Part shown: piece by piece, positions 18,752 to 21,458 of the stretch | Numbering within the stretch: position 1 is the stretch's first letter | Layout of the letters: each line of letters starts with the position of its first letter | NCBI RefSeq assembly: GCF_010093815.1 | Contig: NW_022985593.1 | Span: forward strand, 6,602 to 28,059 | DNA length: 21,458 bases | From: Pseudovirgaria hyperparasitica | Lineage: Eukaryota; Ascomycota; Dothideomycetes; Acrospermales; Acrospermaceae | Direction: 5' to 3' | The notes under the pieces: generated by a model | Seen by the model: only the letters and a program-made list of their open reading frames with translations | Databases searched by the model: none | Told to the model about the DNA's origin: nothing | Made by a program: the position numbers and the translations under genes

Positions 18752-19553
18752 CTACTTATTGCCGTCGAAGGGCTCGTGGATTCCATTACATAGGTAATAG
18801 CCTGTGCTAAATCGATAACTTGTCGTTTTCTTCTTCTTACGGGTGTTCTCGTCTTTACTAACGCAGTGTCTAAACACCGTCACGATAATCTTCATAGCCT
18901 CCTCGGTAGGCTTCGCTTTCTGAACAGCAGTAATAAAATTATTCCATTGCTTTGCGCTCAACATGTCCGACCGAAGGCTCTCCACAAACGCCACAATGTC
19001 TGCATCACCCATTTCCTGAATTTCGTCGTTGTCAAGCACAAGCCATGGCAGGTAGAGACTATTGCTACTTGGCACCAGGTGTGACCCAAAGTGTCGTAGA
19101 TAGCGATTCTCCTTCCGAAACTGCTTAGAACACTGCGACCAGCCAGTATTTGTCTCCACAGGTATCTCGCACACGTAGCTAGTAGTCGCTCTCTGCCGTC
19201 GATGGTGCGTCTGTACTGCGACTGAATGAGACGCTGGCGGGTAATTGGCCAAAGGCATATTCCAATCCACATTGAATTGAACGCTTGTCGCTGGATTGCC
19301 GCTAATTTGACCCGTCCAATCGCTGCCCTAGGTCAACTGATGCGTCCGATACTGGGTTCTATGGATCTTCGGCTACTGACATATCTGGGTAGTAGGAGCC
19401 ACAGACCTCGTTCGAAGTCCTAGAAGGCAACCCGGAATAATTGAGCTGCTGGGGTATGTAGATAGCATAGGGGTCATCTGAGAGGACTTCACACTCTGTT
19501 TCTGCTCCTAGGGAAGTCGCTGACAATGGTTCGAGAGGCGTTTGCGACTGCAT
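18752..19553 (-). CDS. Two-exon C2H2-type zinc-finger protein
   Basis: Exon 1 is 19553-19407 and exon 2 is 19327-18752, joined by a 79-nt intron 19406-19328 (GTCTGT...GACCTAG, phase 0), which removes the in-frame TAG at 19361-19359 and restores frame exactly. The product is 240 residues. A zinc-finger pattern lies at C102, C115, H128 and H132 (C-X12-C-X12-H-X3-H) within YVCEIPVETNTGWSQCSKQF and RKENRYLRHFGSHL; the long Cys-Cys spacing is unusual but the finger's hydrophobic and basic positions fit. The N-terminal 100 residues are polar and probably disordered; the C-terminal half is helical with a lysine cluster (TRKKKKTT) near residue 215. Probably nuclear, DNA- or RNA-binding; target unknown. 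No lesions visible. Confidence 0.6.
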
Positions 19554-19675
19554 CTTGCTGTCAAGGCGGACGCTAGAAAGTCAGTACCCTCCAGATTTCT
19601 GCCGGGCGTAAGTACAACTAAAAGTGCTTTAAATACTAAGTTTCGAAAATACTGATGTCCGGAAGAGGCAGTCTG

Positions 19676-19770
19676 AAAAGGCGCAGGCCCCACATGCCGA
19701 CGCTGTGTGCCATTTCGCTGATGTATCGTACTAGGTATAAGTTGATTGATCCCTGCAGTGATGAGAGCTA
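19676..19770 (-). repeat. Repeat fragment matching the left inverted-repeat copy
   Basis: Read on the minus strand, blocks CATCACTGCA, CAGCGAAATG, CACGCAGCG-like, and GGCCTGCGCC-like match 14694-14772 on the minus strand, with about 15 nt of length difference. It lies 120-220 nt upstream of the C2H2 gene start at 19553. This explains the origin of the foreign end of the 14694-15168 relic: it shares sequence with the C2H2 gene's upstream region. Confidence 0.7.
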
Positions 19771-19867
19771 CAGGGCGCGCAGGAAGCGTCTCTGTAAGGC
19801 TCAGTAAGTAGGCAACCGGTGGACCGACTTCTAGGCGAGTCTTCATTATTTTACGGCACTGTGACAA

Positions 19868-20339
19868 GATCTACTAATTAAGCTGGTCAGCACTGGTCCA
19901 GGATTCTAGACTGCCAAGACCTTGGCGAGTAAACAATGACGCCAGTATGCACTATAACAGAAGACTCAGTAAAGATGCCTGGGCCCTTCTCAGACATTTT
20001 AAGTCCCGATTGTGATTATTTGTGCCTGGAATGCGGACCATTCTGCACCATTCACACCTAGGGAAACGATTGCGCTACACGAGCATCATGTCTCAAGCAA
20101 GCTCGCAAGATGGTAACAAGTATCTGATCGGCCACTAGGGTACCCTTTGCTTCTCTGACACGTTCTACTAGATTCTCCTATGAAACTCGCGTGTTTTGGT
20201 GGTACCTGTGCATGTTTCCCGTGTCAACCCCAAACCTTAAGACCGGCACCAGGGCTATCAGGTCTGCGTAGAGCTCTGTATTGTTCAGTCGCGGGAAGAA
20301 CAGTCCTCGTGTATCTTGAACGAGATGGGTGCGGAAATG
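19868..20339. other. Non-coding stretch, nothing firmly recognised
   Basis: About 470 nt between the upstream region of the C2H2 gene and the right inverted-repeat copy. A 62-codon frame at 20180-20368 is cysteine-containing near its start but I cannot place it in a family. No splice-joined gene is evident. Confidence 0.4.
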
Positions 20340-21015
20340 TGCATCTACACCGCAAGAGGATATACTAGGCTTCAGGATCTACAGGGTTAGTGGAGCCGTC
20401 TAGATACTGAGCTGTTAAACCCACGATACTGAGCCATGAGATCCACCAGGTCATCGCCGCTCTCCAATCGGCTAGGCCATGCTGAGCCATAAATTCCGCT
20501 AAGCTATAATACTCTTTTCCTATAGTGCCGCTTTGTTCAGCCATGGCTCTGCCAAAGCCTCTTGACTCATTGCAGATAAGTAAGCCTATACTGGGACAGT
20601 GTATATGTGCTTTTAGTCTCCCAGGAGCCTCCCCTCCGGTCTACTAGGCCAATGGAGATGAATACGCAACTATGCTCGCAACAGAGCGCTTCATGCTGGA
20701 GTCACGACCACTGGTATGGATATCATATATCTCTAGCGTATGGCTCATGCGAGACTGTCCATTCGACCGCGCCGCAGTCACTCGAAAGAATAGAGTACTC
20801 CACTGCCAACCCTTCAAAGCCTCAATATTCTTCATATCTAATAAGGCAGACGCCTGTGGGAGACACGACAAAGGAGAATCAGTCTTGTAAGATTGCGAAA
20901 GATTGCAAGAACTTTCCGCACAAAGCGCAGGCTATCCTTGCTCAACAATTCACGCAGCGGCTCGCAGACCCATATCTTACTAGGCAGGAGAGTCAAGAGC
21001 TTGCTGCGCTCACCG
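20340..21015 (+). repeat. Right copy of the large inverted repeat
   Basis: This is the more complete partner of 14694-15168 in opposite orientation. It covers the upstream region of the homeodomain gene (20340-20651), its start codon, an internal 240-nt coding block missing from the left copy, and the first two homeodomain helices. Divergence is moderate, roughly one change per 10-15 nt by eye, with a strongly diverged block at about 20510-20640. Confidence 0.8.
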
Positions 21016-21458
21016 ATCTAAGTGTCCGTCAAGTACAAGTATATTTCGCTAATGCTCGTGCGAGGAAGCTCTGTCGAGGACAAGCAAAAGCATCTGCAGG
21101 TACCAAGAGTGTCAAAAAAGCGTAGACTGAAGACGTCGCAGCGCATTCAGCCTGATCTTACCGCATCGCTACTCCGGACGCCGTCTTCTCCCGATCACAT
21201 CTTCCAGTGCACTTTCTGTGTGCAGGACTTCAAGCGCAGGTATGACTGGGAGAGACATGAGCAAACTATACATCTCCGCCTGCAGCAGTGGATCTGCATG
21301 CCCGAAAAGGCTGTAACATCTCCATCAATCGCGAAGAAGACTCAGTGTGTATTTGGTGGAATGAACAGCCCCACGTCTTTGCATCTACAGTCACACGACC
21401 TGTGTCAATGTATCAAGAAGGAAGAATCAAGACGTACGTTCACCAGGAAAGACAAATT
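20652..21458 (+). pseudogene. Homeodomain plus C2H2 transcription factor, frameshifted, 3' end outside window
   Basis: ATG 20652 opens a frame whose residues about 89-140 form a homeodomain: QAILAQQFTQRLADPYLTRQ, then LSVRQVQVYFANARARKL. Helix 3 keeps the DNA-contacting N51 and R53, but the nearly invariant W48 is tyrosine. The frame ends at TAG 21123-21125 just after an A6 run (21114-21119). Removing one A joins it to the next frame, which reads KKRRLKTSQRIQPDLTAS and then a C2H2 finger, FQCTFCVQDFKRRYDWERHE followed by QTIHL (C-X2-C-X12-H-X4-H). A second finger-like unit (CVFGGMNSPTSLHLQSHDLC) has glycine where the second cysteine is expected. This homeodomain-then-C2H2 order is a known fungal regulator architecture. 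The gene continues past 21458. Homopolymer error or true decay cannot be separated here. Confidence 0.75.

Noticed and set aside
20180-20368. Cysteine-containing short frame, possible stomatin-like start
   Set aside because: The resemblance is limited to a few cysteines and prolines and fails after about 20 residues.

Overview
The window looks like genomic DNA from a filamentous ascomycete (Pezizomycotina, plausibly Dothideomycetes). Reasons: short GT-AG introns (about 40-80 nt), a Zn(II)2Cys6 regulator with a fungal middle-homology region, a fungal-type dynamin-like GTPase, a fungal BTB protein, a homeodomain plus C2H2 regulator, and decayed Tc1/pogo, hAT and possibly Ty3/gypsy sequences. 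No operons, rRNA, tRNA, CRISPR array or telomere repeat array was seen. The organism assignment is inference.

Layout. Positions 1-2785 hold no supported gene but contain a near-perfect 70-nt fold-back, a second hairpin and a diverged direct repeat. A three-exon Zn2Cys6 transcription factor (2786-5049) is the one large gene that looks intact. It is followed by an Enhancer-of-zeste-like CXC-SET protein with a BAH-like region and a basic repetitive tail (5399-6688), whose frame is interrupted in at least two places. After an empty 830-nt gap comes a dynamin-like GTPase pseudogene with several stops and a frameshift (7519-9694), then a BTB/POZ protein broken by a frameshift at a G7 run (9938-10848). 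Minus-strand remnants of a hAT transposase and a pogo-type transposase lie head to tail at about 11044-11610.

The second half holds three small coiled-coil proteins of unknown function (12574-14590), a possible two-exon small protein (16109-16507), a Cdc25-like fragment lacking its catalytic half (16649-17011), a decayed minus-strand element with a chromodomain-like stretch (about 17839-18580), a two-exon C2H2 zinc-finger gene on the minus strand (18752-19553), and a homeodomain/C2H2 regulator running off the right edge (20652 onward). A diverged inverted repeat about 5 kb apart links 14694-15168 to 20340-21015; the left copy is a rearranged version of the homeodomain gene's upstream region and first helices, fused to sequence resembling the region upstream of the C2H2 gene.

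Overall this is an accessory, gene-graveyard compartment: many regulatory or chromatin-type genes, most decayed or fragmentary, mixed with transposon remains. Several frameshifts fall at homopolymers, so sequencing error must be excluded before all are called pseudogenes. The most interesting object is the CXC-SET gene with its C-terminal BAH-like segment, a possible fusion of a histone H3K27 methyltransferase writer with a reader-type domain.
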